From an uncultured Erythrobacter sp. (GTDB taxonomy: Bacteria > Pseudomonadota > Alphaproteobacteria > Sphingomonadales > Sphingomonadaceae), in assembly GCA_937969505.1 (NCBI GenBank), contig CALBWA010000020.1, forward strand, positions 1 to 59,712: DNA of 59,712 bases, given 5' to 3'. The translations under genes and the position numbers were made by a program. Positions 1 through 6,754 of the stretch are shown piece after piece (positions within the stretch are counted from its first letter, which is position 1; each line of letters opens with the position of its first letter). Below the pieces are notes generated by a model that did not search any database, had not been told where the DNA came from, and saw nothing but the letters and a program-made list of their open reading frames with translations.

Positions 1-12
1 GTGGCTAAGGGG

Positions 13-669
13 TCAGTTTGTTATTGAACGGCGGAGGCTCTGGCGGGCAGCAAGCTGACGCGCCTGCAGCCAAGTTACTGCCTTGAGCGCGCAGACCAAT
101 CCGATCAAAATCCACTGCGCTATTTGCCCGCCGACCAAAAACGGCAGCGGCAATGTAACAAGGACGATTGCCACAAGCCTACGTCCGAGCATGCGATGCG
201 TTTTCGTCCAAACCGTATGGTCAGAAAGGGTAGCGGCAGTGCGAAACCCTACCTTGCTTTGGAATGGCACAGTTACAACAAAGTTGCCGATCAAACCGAT
301 TGCGAGCGCGATGAAGTAGAAGAGCGCAATTTGTGAACCGTCTGATCCGATATAATCGTACAAGTCCAACGGGATCAAAACTTGCATCAGCAGTCCAATC
401 AAAGCTGGAAATTGTACAGACATTGCCGGGATCAATGCAGATTTTCCGGAGACCTCAGCAAGACGTTCACGTTTGATCCAAATGGCGAGGCCCGTCAGCA
501 AAAGGCCGAAGCCCGCCCAAAACAGCGGGAAGGTTACAATGCTACGGATCTGTGACTTGGCTTCAGTCAAACCCACCTTCTCTGGCGGGTATCCATTGGC
601 CCAAAGGGTGATGCCGATACAGGCTGTAAGCGCCACGATGATTGCAGCGGTGAAAAGGGATTTTCTCAT
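13..669 (-). CDS. SdpI-family integral membrane protein
   Basis: This 218-residue protein is hydrophobic, with about six membrane segments and no obvious soluble domain. The stretch around residues 142-160 (VGFRTAATLSDHTVWTKTH) matches the SdpI family signature, in which a conserved Arg-Thr is followed by a Trp-x-x-x-His segment. SdpI of Bacillus gives immunity to the SdpC toxin and sequesters the repressor SdpR at the membrane. Here the start overlaps the stop of the upstream ArsR-type gene by 4 nt, so the two are translated together, as in sdpRI. No toxin gene is visible. A role in immunity or in envelope-stress signalling is inference from the family and the gene pair. Confidence 0.8.
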   Translation of the reverse strand: MRKSLFTAAIIVALTACIGITLWANGYPPEKVGLTEAKSQIRSIVTFPLFWAGFGLLLTGLAIWIKRERLAEVSGKSALIPAMSVQFPALIGLLMQVLIPLDLYDYIGSDGSQIALFYFIALAIGLIGNFVVTVPFQSKVGFRTAATLSDHTVWTKTHRMLGRRLVAIVLVTLPLPFLVGGQIAQWILIGLVCALKAVTWLQARQLAARQSLRRSITN

Positions 670-992
670 GGGCTTGGTTCCGGTTTTCTTGAATTGGATG
701 TTGCGCTGCTTTTGCTGGCGGCCGCATCATTGTGGCCAAGCAAGTCCATCAAAGCGGACATCGCTTCTTCAGCAACAGTTGCGTTCAGATGATATAGAAT
801 GGTGACCCCATCTCTCTCGCCCCGGATGAGGTCAGCTTCTTTAAGAGCAGTGAAATGGGTCGACATTGTTGGTTTCGAAACCTGATACGCCTCAGCGAGG
901 TCTCCGGCGGTGGCAGGACCATCCTTGAGCCGTGCAATAATATCGCGGCGGATCGGATGATTGAGCGCTTTCAGGACTTCGGCGAGTTTCAT
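666..992 (-). CDS. ArsR-family transcriptional repressor (SdpR-like)
   Basis: This 108-residue protein carries a compact winged helix: residues 1-80 hold the helix-turn-helix (AEAYQVSKPTMSTHFTALKEADL) and a beta wing (GERDGVTILYHL). There are no cysteines and no metal-binding motif, which fits the SdpR branch of ArsR regulators rather than the metal sensors. The tail after residue 85 is polar and probably disordered. The gene is directly upstream of an SdpI-like gene with a 4-nt overlap. Three evenly spaced AT-rich sites end 5 nt before its start codon, so it very likely represses its own operon. The start is supported by an AAGGG ribosome site just upstream, which lies inside the first operator copy. 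Confidence 0.88.
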   Translation of the reverse strand: MKLAEVLKALNHPIRRDIIARLKDGPATAGDLAEAYQVSKPTMSTHFTALKEADLIRGERDGVTILYHLNATVAEEAMSALMDLLGHNDAAASKSSATSNSRKPEPSP

Positions 993-997
993 GGCCC

Positions 998-1037
998 TTA
1001 ATTAGGGTTACGACTAATTAGAGTCAAGGCTAATTAA
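998..1037 (-). promoter_or_regulatory. Triple CTAATTAG operator of the SdpR/SdpI pair
   Basis: Three copies of the 8-bp palindrome (T/C)TAATTA(G/A) lie at 998-1005, 1014-1021 and 1030-1037, exactly 16 bp apart. The first copy touches the ribosome-binding site of the ArsR-type gene. Equal phasing of palindromes at a repressor's own start is the usual form of an autoregulatory operator. The assignment to this repressor is inference; the repeats themselves are read directly. Confidence 0.7.
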
Positions 1038-1116
1038 GAAAATCGGATCTAAAGATGAAAATTGGCGGAGCATACTGTCCGTTTCCACCCCCAGTTTCAG
1101 TCATAGAATGATGCTT

Positions 1117-1196
1117 GAAGTGGGCCGTAGGCCGAACGTCGGCTTTGCTTGAGCATTTAGCCCAAACCAGACAGTCGGCCTCCGACCCATTTGCGG
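1117..1196. repeat. Dispersed degenerate intergenic repeat, copy A
   Basis: This 80-bp block begins GAAGTGGGCCGT and ends TTGCGG. It aligns without gaps to 16720-16799, with roughly 55 of 80 bases identical and the match strongest at both ends. It lies in the convergence-free gap left of the CurA-like gene. Similar motifs of the form GTCCGC...ACCC occur at 12.9 kb and 34.5 kb. Confidence 0.55.
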
Positions 1197-1211
1197 AAGT
1201 TTGGCTTTGCA

Positions 1212-2216
1212 CTAGTGACCGGCAACCCGAACCATGCGCTTTCCGCGATTCTCGCCATTCAGCAGCCCGATGAGCGCCTTGGGAGCGTTTTCTAGTCCGT
1301 CGACGATGTCCTCAACGACCCTTAGCTTTCCTGCTTCAATCCAAGACCTTAGCTCTTTTTCGGCTGCTGCCTCCTGCTCCGGGAAATCCAAGGCAATGAA
1401 GCCTTCCATCCGCAAGCGCTTGACGACAAGCAGACCCGGCAAATTTCGAGGACCAGTTGCGCTATCGGTATCGTACTGAGAAATGGCTCCGCAGCATACA
1501 ATGCGACCGTACAGATTCATCTGAAAAAGGACCGTTTCGAGCGTCTGGCCACCGACATTATCGAAGTAAATATCGATCCCGTTTGGGCACGCGGCCTTCA
1601 AGTCCTTGAACAGATTTCCTGCTTTATAATCGATGGCGGCATCAAAGCCGAGCTCCTCGACCAGCCAGGAGCATTTCTCAGCCCCACCTGCGATTCCAAC
1701 GACCCGACATCCTTTGAGCTTGCCGATTTGACCGACGAGACTGCCGACGGACCCGGCAGCGGCGGAAATTACTAAGGTCTCATTCGCCATTGGTCTGCCG
1801 ACATTGAGCAAACCAAAATATGCTGTCTTCCCAGCTATCCCGAGAACGGAAACCCGATGACTCAAAGGCGCCACATCGGGCACGATTTTTACTTTGCCTG
1901 ACTCCGCTAAGAAGTAGTCGGACCAAAAGCCCTCAGTCTCAACCACACCTCCAACCGGCAGAGATGCATCATTTGATTCCACCACCCTCCCAAGGGCAAA
2001 GGTTGGCATTACGTCACCGCCTACAACTGCGTCTCGATAGCTGGGGCCTTGCATCCAGGCTCGGTTTGCTGCGTCGAGCGACATGTAGAGCGTCTTGACC
2101 AAAACCTCGTCTTCACCCGGTTCGGGCATTGGTGCCGACTGCATCCGAAAATCAGTCTCTTTCAAAGCTCCGCTTGGCACCCTCTCAAGTGTGATTTGAC
2201 GATTTTTCGCACCCAC
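1212..2216 (-). CDS. NADP-dependent medium-chain reductase (CurA/LTB4DH type)
   Basis: This 334-residue enzyme is a zinc-independent medium-chain dehydrogenase/reductase. The N-terminal catalytic domain (about 1-125) contains the family segment YMSLDAANRAWM. The Rossmann domain has AAAGSVGSLVG at 152-162, the nucleotide-binding loop typical of leukotriene B4 12-hydroxydehydrogenase, CurA and YncB. The family reduces the C=C bond of alpha,beta-unsaturated ketones with NADPH. It is the last gene of the long minus-strand operon, 28 bp after the Nramp-related gene. With the Rieske oxygenase and acyl-CoA synthetase upstream, it would suit reduction of an enone intermediate, but the substrate is unknown. 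Confidence 0.88.
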   Translation of the reverse strand: MGAKNRQITLERVPSGALKETDFRMQSAPMPEPGEDEVLVKTLYMSLDAANRAWMQGPSYRDAVVGGDVMPTFALGRVVESNDASLPVGGVVETEGFWSDYFLAESGKVKIVPDVAPLSHRVSVLGIAGKTAYFGLLNVGRPMANETLVISAAAGSVGSLVGQIGKLKGCRVVGIAGGAEKCSWLVEELGFDAAIDYKAGNLFKDLKAACPNGIDIYFDNVGGQTLETVLFQMNLYGRIVCCGAISQYDTDSATGPRNLPGLLVVKRLRMEGFIALDFPEQEAAAEKELRSWIEAGKLRVVEDIVDGLENAPKALIGLLNGENRGKRMVRVAGH

Positions 2217-2244
2217 GATTTTGGCCTCCTACCGAACCGAACAG

Positions 2245-3492
2245 TCAACTTGCTTTCAAAACAAAGAACATCACCGACAACGCAGTCATCACGCCAATTC
2301 CGCTCAGGCTCAGAAACCTCATGCCCGCGCTTGGCCTGTCCTCGTCGGCCATCTGGCAGCGCGTTACGACAAGGTGATTGAGCAGCGCAGTCCCGGGCGT
2401 CAACACGAAGAAAATGGACGTAACCAGATCGATGAAAGTCGTGAAGCTCTCCAACAAGAAAGCGAGCACCACAAAACTTAAAACAGCCGACAGGACCACA
2501 AAGAATACATAGTTGGTCCGGGTCGCTGTTCCGCCGATATTCCCGCGAAACTCCTGATAGAGCGCTCCATATCCCCGTGCCACCCCATCAAATGAAGCGG
2601 TCATGGTTGTCGCCATCACGCACAAAGCCGCGATGCCGGCAAAGAACGCGGGCACAGGACCCAGCGTTTCGGCATACAGGCCGATGATCTGCGATGCGAT
2701 CTCCGCTGCACCGCTTTCTGGTGTGATCTGGGCCGCATGCATGACACCTGCGCCCATGATGCAAAAGCAGACCGCGAGAAAACTTGTAAGCCCATAGGCA
2801 GCGAGAAATCCCTTACGCGTGGCGTCTATGGATAACCGTTCATCGGATGCGAGCTCTTCTTGAGATTTGAGCGTCCACAGCGACACATCGACCGACTGAC
2901 CGATAGAGGTCGGCATAAAGCCTGCCAAAGCAATTACAAACAGCAGCGCCATAGGGTCCACCGACCATTCGAAACTGGCTGCACTCGACCATTCCACTTT
3001 TGGCAGAGCGATTGCCGCAGCCGCAATGGTCGCCAGAGTCAGGAAAGCGATCAAGACCTTACTGAGGCGCTCCAGCCAGCTGTATCCGCCGATCAGCAAG
3101 AGAGCGACGGTTGCTCCAAGCACTAAGAGGACCAATGCCGCCAGAGGCAGATCAGTTCCGGTTATCGCAGCAAGGATCGCTGCAGTCGTCGCGCTGACAG
3201 CTGCCCCTCCAATCGGGGCAATTAGCAGGGCAACAACTGCATAAACCGGGATTAGCCAGGATGCGAGCTCGCGATAGCCACCGATCAGTGTCTTGCCTGT
3301 TGAATGGGCGTAATCCACACCAAATCGGAACGCAGGATATTTCAAGATATTGATCAGGATGATCACAACGACCAGCGCGAGCCCATACATCGCACCGGCA
3401 CGCGTCGATTGCACGAGGTGCGAGACACCAATGGCAGAGCCTGCAAAGATCAATCCGGGGCCAGCAGCCCGCTGCAATTCCCGAAGATTCAT
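2245..3492 (-). CDS. Nramp-related membrane transporter with altered metal site
   Basis: This protein of about 415 residues is hydrophobic with 10-11 membrane segments and the overall layout of the Nramp/SLC11 family. The start at 3492 (MNLRELQRAAGPGL) overlaps the preceding gene by 4 nt; an upstream extension reads as non-family sequence and is excluded. Canonical Nramp proteins have DPGN in segment 1 and an MPH motif in segment 6. Here the equivalents read AIGVSH and FMPTSI, so the Asp, Asn and His are missing. It probably does not carry Mn or Fe by the usual mechanism. The position inside a catabolic-looking operon suggests import of a substrate or another cation, which is inference. Confidence 0.75.
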   Translation of the reverse strand: MNLRELQRAAGPGLIFAGSAIGVSHLVQSTRAGAMYGLALVVVIILINILKYPAFRFGVDYAHSTGKTLIGGYRELASWLIPVYAVVALLIAPIGGAAVSATTAAILAAITGTDLPLAALVLLVLGATVALLLIGGYSWLERLSKVLIAFLTLATIAAAAIALPKVEWSSAASFEWSVDPMALLFVIALAGFMPTSIGQSVDVSLWTLKSQEELASDERLSIDATRKGFLAAYGLTSFLAVCFCIMGAGVMHAAQITPESGAAEIASQIIGLYAETLGPVPAFFAGIAALCVMATTMTASFDGVARGYGALYQEFRGNIGGTATRTNYVFFVVLSAVLSFVVLAFLLESFTTFIDLVTSIFFVLTPGTALLNHLVVTRCQMADEDRPSAGMRFLSLSGIGVMTALSVMFFVLKAS

Positions 3493-4040
3493 TGGCCGGT
3501 GTTCACCCCAGCGCTTTTCGTTGGCGCAAGTGAGTTGAGCGCCTCGATCCAGTCGTCCTTGGTCACCACCCGGCTGATGGGCGTAGAAGCCAAGATTGAG
3601 TCCAGATGGGCTGCATACGCAGGGTGCATAGTCTGACCGAACATCGCCCACCATGCTCGGCCACCCGGTGATCCCATCACTTGCACGTAAAGCCTATCCA
3701 AAGCCTCGAACTGCGCTTTGGCCGCAGCAGAATTGTCTTTGATCAGAAAGCTCGCTTGTCCTCCTTCAACAGCGATGAAAATCATGAGCCTGAAGCGCAC
3801 GAGTTCTGCTTCATCCAGCTGAGCAGGGTCGCGCATGCCGCGATCATAGAGGTCAACCAGTTCCTTGTCGGAAACCAGCAAGCGGCGAAATCCGTCGAAC
3901 CGCTCACCCATGGCTTGCAAAGTCGCAAGCTCACTTGCTCGGCCCGCTTGCCGTGATTGAATGCCGACGAAGACCAGCGAAGCAACAATAGCAAAGGCGG
4001 CTACGGTCTGTCCGATGAAATAGATCGCTTCGAGGGTCAT
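3489..4040 (-). CDS. MTLE-family membrane-anchored protein, paralogue A
   Basis: This 183-residue protein begins MTLEAIYFIGQTVA, followed by one hydrophobic helix (about 6-27) and a soluble helical domain of about 150 residues. A PGGRAWW motif lies near residue 125. Three more genes in the same operon share this architecture and the pattern MTLE-x-[IF]-Y-x-[IL]-[GS]-Q-x-V-A. The start has a good GGGAGAGG ribosome site. It overlaps the Nramp-related gene by 4 nt, which suggests coupled translation and perhaps contact with that transporter. I recognise the N-terminal pattern from hypothetical proteins of marine proteobacteria but know no function. Confidence 0.85.
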   Translation of the reverse strand: MTLEAIYFIGQTVAAFAIVASLVFVGIQSRQAGRASELATLQAMGERFDGFRRLLVSDKELVDLYDRGMRDPAQLDEAELVRFRLMIFIAVEGGQASFLIKDNSAAAKAQFEALDRLYVQVMGSPGGRAWWAMFGQTMHPAYAAHLDSILASTPISRVVTKDDWIEALNSLAPTKSAGVNTGQ

Positions 4041-4052
4041 TCTGCCTCTCCC

Positions 4053-4622
4053 TCAGCTCGTCGCCACAGCCAGCCAAATTGTCATAGCAATGCGGTGTAT
4101 GATCAAAAAACCCCAGCCTGCCCAATGCCATTTCAAGTCTTTCACAAGGATCAATGCGATGAGCGTCGCGGTTATTGGCAAGGTGTTGAACAGCAATATC
4201 GGCCCCGTCGCCACCAACTCTGGCGTGTAGTAGATAAGTGACAGGGCGTAAGACACCGGCGGCACCAGCATAATGCCAATAATCAGCAGGCGATTGGCCA
4301 CATAATAATCTTCGATAGAGCCCCATCGGTCCTTGTGCTCAGGATAGAGCAAGCGGCTGACCATGACATATGGCATGGCTATCAAACAAAGATTGATAAT
4401 CAGCGCCGTTCCGAAAGACGACCAGTCAAAACTCACTCCGGCTACGGAAGCGAACATGTTGATAACGGCGATAGCGATATAGAAATTGATCGCCCAAGGT
4501 ACGAACCTGATTGGCAGATCATGCCGAGAGCGCAACGCATCAGCGAGATTGTTCGCCACATTTGCCAAAATCAAACCACACAACAGCGCAACGAAACTGA
4601 CGGCGAGTTCGATATCAGTCAT
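4053..4622 (-). CDS. Polytopic membrane protein of unknown function
   Basis: This 189-residue protein has six likely membrane helices (about 3-24, 41-62, 70-90, 110-131, 140-160 and 168-187). The loops are short and there is no recognisable enzyme motif. A basic loop at 30-34 and an acidic, aromatic loop at 94-108 are the only polar stretches of note. It overlaps MTLE paralogue B by 4 nt and ends 12 bp before paralogue A, so it is embedded in the array. I do not recognise a family; a scaffold or channel for the anchored proteins is only a guess. Confidence 0.8.
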   Translation of the reverse strand: MTDIELAVSFVALLCGLILANVANNLADALRSRHDLPIRFVPWAINFYIAIAVINMFASVAGVSFDWSSFGTALIINLCLIAMPYVMVSRLLYPEHKDRWGSIEDYYVANRLLIIGIMLVPPVSYALSLIYYTPELVATGPILLFNTLPITATLIALILVKDLKWHWAGWGFLIIHRIAMTIWLAVATS

Positions 4623-5188
4623 GCGCTTTCTCCCTGCTTGGCGGCCTGCACGGCTTCATCGGCGGCAGGAAGCTCTTTGGCGTCGGGTGCCCAAAACGGA
4701 TAGATATCCCATATCTTCGGACCGTCCTCGGTTGAACTTTGCGCCTCATCAAGCACGGCGCGGATCTTGCTGTCGTAGACAAGTCGAATGGTCTGCCAAT
4801 GCTGGCGGCCTCCTGGAGTGTTGAGGTAGGCAACGGCGACCCCAAGAGCACTTTGATAGATTTCTTGATCGATCAGCTCATCTTCTCTCAGGTGGTGCGC
4901 CTGCTGGGCCAGGTTGATACTGCGATGAACCCAATAGCCGAACTTCACTTGGGCTTGATAAGGCGCGCCGTCGAAATCCAGAATGCACGCTCGAATGGCG
5001 TCGACCGCATCCGGATTGTTGGCAAGGTAATTGTAGATCGTGTTGAGGTCAGCCAACAATTCGCGCTGCGCATCGGCCCGCGCCAGAGCATGATCCTTGC
5101 GCAGCTGCACCCAAATCGCACCCAGAGAACCAAGGATCGCCACCACCGCTACCGTCTGGCCGATATAGTAGATTTCCTCCAGGGTCAT
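4619..5188 (-). CDS. MTLE-family membrane-anchored protein, paralogue B
   Basis: This 189-residue protein begins MTLEEIYYIGQTVAVVA, with one membrane helix (about 6-28) and a helical soluble domain. The motif PGGRQHWQ near residue 130 matches PGGRAWWA in paralogue A and RAAQRYWQ in C, so the paralogy extends beyond the anchor. The C-terminal 30 residues are acidic and alanine-rich, probably flexible. It overlaps paralogue C upstream and the polytopic gene downstream by 4 nt each. Function unknown. Confidence 0.85.
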   Translation of the reverse strand: MTLEEIYYIGQTVAVVAILGSLGAIWVQLRKDHALARADAQRELLADLNTIYNYLANNPDAVDAIRACILDFDGAPYQAQVKFGYWVHRSINLAQQAHHLREDELIDQEIYQSALGVAVAYLNTPGGRQHWQTIRLVYDSKIRAVLDEAQSSTEDGPKIWDIYPFWAPDAKELPAADEAVQAAKQGESA

Positions 5189-5721
5189 TTGCCGGGTGCC
5201 TCTTCGTTTTCCGCTTCGACGATGGGCTGCGCCAAAGGCCGCGCTTCGGCAAAGCGATCATCCATCATTTCGACAAAATCGGGATCGAAAAAAAATCCGC
5301 GCCTCTCCTGCCAATATCGCTGCGCGGCGCGGTTGCTCAGAAAACCGGCCAGCATGGGAATGTAGGACTGATAAGTTCGATCATCCAACAATCCGCGCTG
5401 ATGCTGGAAGAACATGTTCTGCGCCATGTGAAGCGTGGCGTAAGCAAAGGTCGCAAATTGCGCCTTCTCTTCATCGGTCATGTCTTTCGGGTCGGCATCT
5501 CCCACAAAATAGTGATAGATCTGTGGGTACGCCGCCAAGTCGACCGAGTGTTGTCGATGCTCGCTCGCAATAGCCTGAATAACTTGGCCACGGGCAACCC
5601 GTTCATCTTCTTCGGCCTGTTTGCGCCCCATCTGCAACTGCACACCAACAAAGACGAGCGAGGCCATAATGCCCAAAGCAGCCACGATCTGGCTGATGAA
5701 ATAGAAATCTTCGAGTGTCAT
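5185..5721 (-). CDS. MTLE-family membrane-anchored protein, paralogue C
   Basis: This 178-residue protein begins MTLEDFYFISQIVA, with a single N-terminal membrane helix (about 6-28) followed by a charged helical domain (AEEDERVARGQ and onward). The RAAQRYWQERR segment near residue 132 is the family's conserved C-terminal motif. Its first 33 nt match those of paralogue D at 29 positions, while the rest of the two proteins has diverged. That fits an old tandem duplication with a constrained N terminus. It overlaps its neighbours on both sides by 4 nt. Function unknown. Confidence 0.85.
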   Translation of the reverse strand: MTLEDFYFISQIVAALGIMASLVFVGVQLQMGRKQAEEDERVARGQVIQAIASEHRQHSVDLAAYPQIYHYFVGDADPKDMTDEEKAQFATFAYATLHMAQNMFFQHQRGLLDDRTYQSYIPMLAGFLSNRAAQRYWQERRGFFFDPDFVEMMDDRFAEARPLAQPIVEAENEEAPGK

Positions 5722-6272
5722 GTCCTATCCCCATCTGCGGCAGGTGCATTAGCGCGCGGGGTTGCGTGGGGGCGGTCGAAGTTAGGATCCTCCGTTTTAT
5801 TCACAGCGGACAATCTGGCGATCTCGGTCGTAAGTTCGGACGCATTACCTATAGGAACTACAGAGGTTTTAATCAGGTACTGTATCAGCGGGAGTTGCTG
5901 GAATCTGGCGGCCTGGCGGCCATGCAATTCCCAATCCTCTTTCAAGAGGCTGCCTTCTTGATAGAGGCGGAACTGCGCCAGCCATAATTGCCAATAGGCG
6001 ATATACATCAGCCCTGCTCGGTTAAGCTCGGCTTTGGTGAAATCGTCAGGCGCTTTCGACGGATCGAACATTTTCGCTAGAAACGCAGCTGCTTCTGGAT
6101 CCTGAGATGTTGTCAGGTTTCTTTCGCCCCACATACGATTAACCTCGAAAGCGGAATTCGCGCGCACCGCTTTCGTGTTTTGTCTGATCTGGACGCCGAC
6201 GAACAGCAGCGAGGCGAACAGCAAGGTTGCCGCCACAATCTGGCTAAGAAAATAGAAATCTTCGAGGGTCAT
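5718..6272 (-). CDS. MTLE-family membrane-anchored protein, paralogue D
   Basis: This 184-residue protein begins MTLEDFYFLSQIVA, with one membrane helix (about 6-27) ending GVQIRQN, then a helical domain. A longer reading from 6413 is possible, but its first 47 residues lie inside the preceding gene and lack the family pattern. The start at 6272, which makes an ATGA overlap, is therefore chosen. The C-terminal tail (DRPHATPRANAPAADGDRT) is probably disordered. It is the first of the four paralogues in transcription order. Function unknown. Confidence 0.85.
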   Translation of the reverse strand: MTLEDFYFLSQIVAATLLFASLLFVGVQIRQNTKAVRANSAFEVNRMWGERNLTTSQDPEAAAFLAKMFDPSKAPDDFTKAELNRAGLMYIAYWQLWLAQFRLYQEGSLLKEDWELHGRQAARFQQLPLIQYLIKTSVVPIGNASELTTEIARLSAVNKTEDPNFDRPHATPRANAPAADGDRT

Positions 6273-6724
6273 GCGCTTTTCTCCCGTGCACCCGGGCTTT
6301 CTGTATATGGCCGCTTGCGCATAGCGAAAAAGAAGATAAGCGAGCCGAGATAGGACACCGCATACATCACCGTGGCGAAGGCTGACGCGCGGTGATAGGC
6401 GCGTTCGGCCCATTCTTCGGTCATGGGCAGTTGAAATAGTTCGGCCGTGGCGAGCGTCTCCTGCGCAAGCGCGGCGAGCGCGGCGAGCGCGGCTAGATCG
6501 TGAAGTTTGGTGATCCCGCCAAGCGCCACCCCGTACGAAAACATCGTATAGAGTAGAACCAGGATGACCACCATAAAACGGCTCAGCTGATTGGCGATCA
6601 GGAACCCGGCAACCAAAAAGGCAAAGAGGATAGAGGCGTATCCAAGCAGGATATTTATCGTCATCATCTCAAACTCATTCATTAGATAAATGACTTCATA
6701 AGGAGACATTAGGCTTACTTTCAC
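6269..6724 (-). CDS. Small membrane protein opening the MTLE array
   Basis: This 151-residue protein has three likely membrane helices (about 22-44, 50-71 and 113-135), with an alanine-leucine loop at 78-87 encoded by a 9-bp tandem repeat. The start is a GTG at 6724 behind a weak GAGAAAG site; an ATG at 6709 is an alternative. It lies 30 bp after the acyl-CoA synthetase gene and overlaps paralogue D by 4 nt. No family is recognised. Its position suggests that it belongs to the same membrane assembly as the four anchored proteins. Confidence 0.75.
   Translation of the reverse strand: MKVSLMSPYEVIYLMNEFEMMTINILLGYASILFAFLVAGFLIANQLSRFMVVILVLLYTMFSYGVALGGITKLHDLAALAALAALAQETLATAELFQLPMTEEWAERAYHRASAFATVMYAVSYLGSLIFFFAMRKRPYTESPGAREKSA
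6468..6494. repeat. In-frame 9-bp tandem repeat, three units
   Basis: Units AGCGCGGCG, AGCGCGGCG and AGCGCGGCT follow each other without gaps. They encode Leu-Ala-Ala repeats in the loop of the small membrane protein. Because the unit is a multiple of three, slippage would change loop length without breaking the frame. Confidence 0.8.
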
Positions 6725-6754
6725 TTGTCTTTCTCTGGTTTCCCATTGTGGAAC

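Noticed and set aside
3493..3654. N-terminal extension of the Nramp-related gene
   Set aside because: The extra 54 residues are not hydrophobic, overlap the MTLE gene and are not family-like.
5913..6413. Longer reading of MTLE paralogue D from 6413
   Set aside because: The extra 47 residues lie in the preceding gene and lack the family start pattern; the ATGA-overlap start at 6272 fits the other paralogues.
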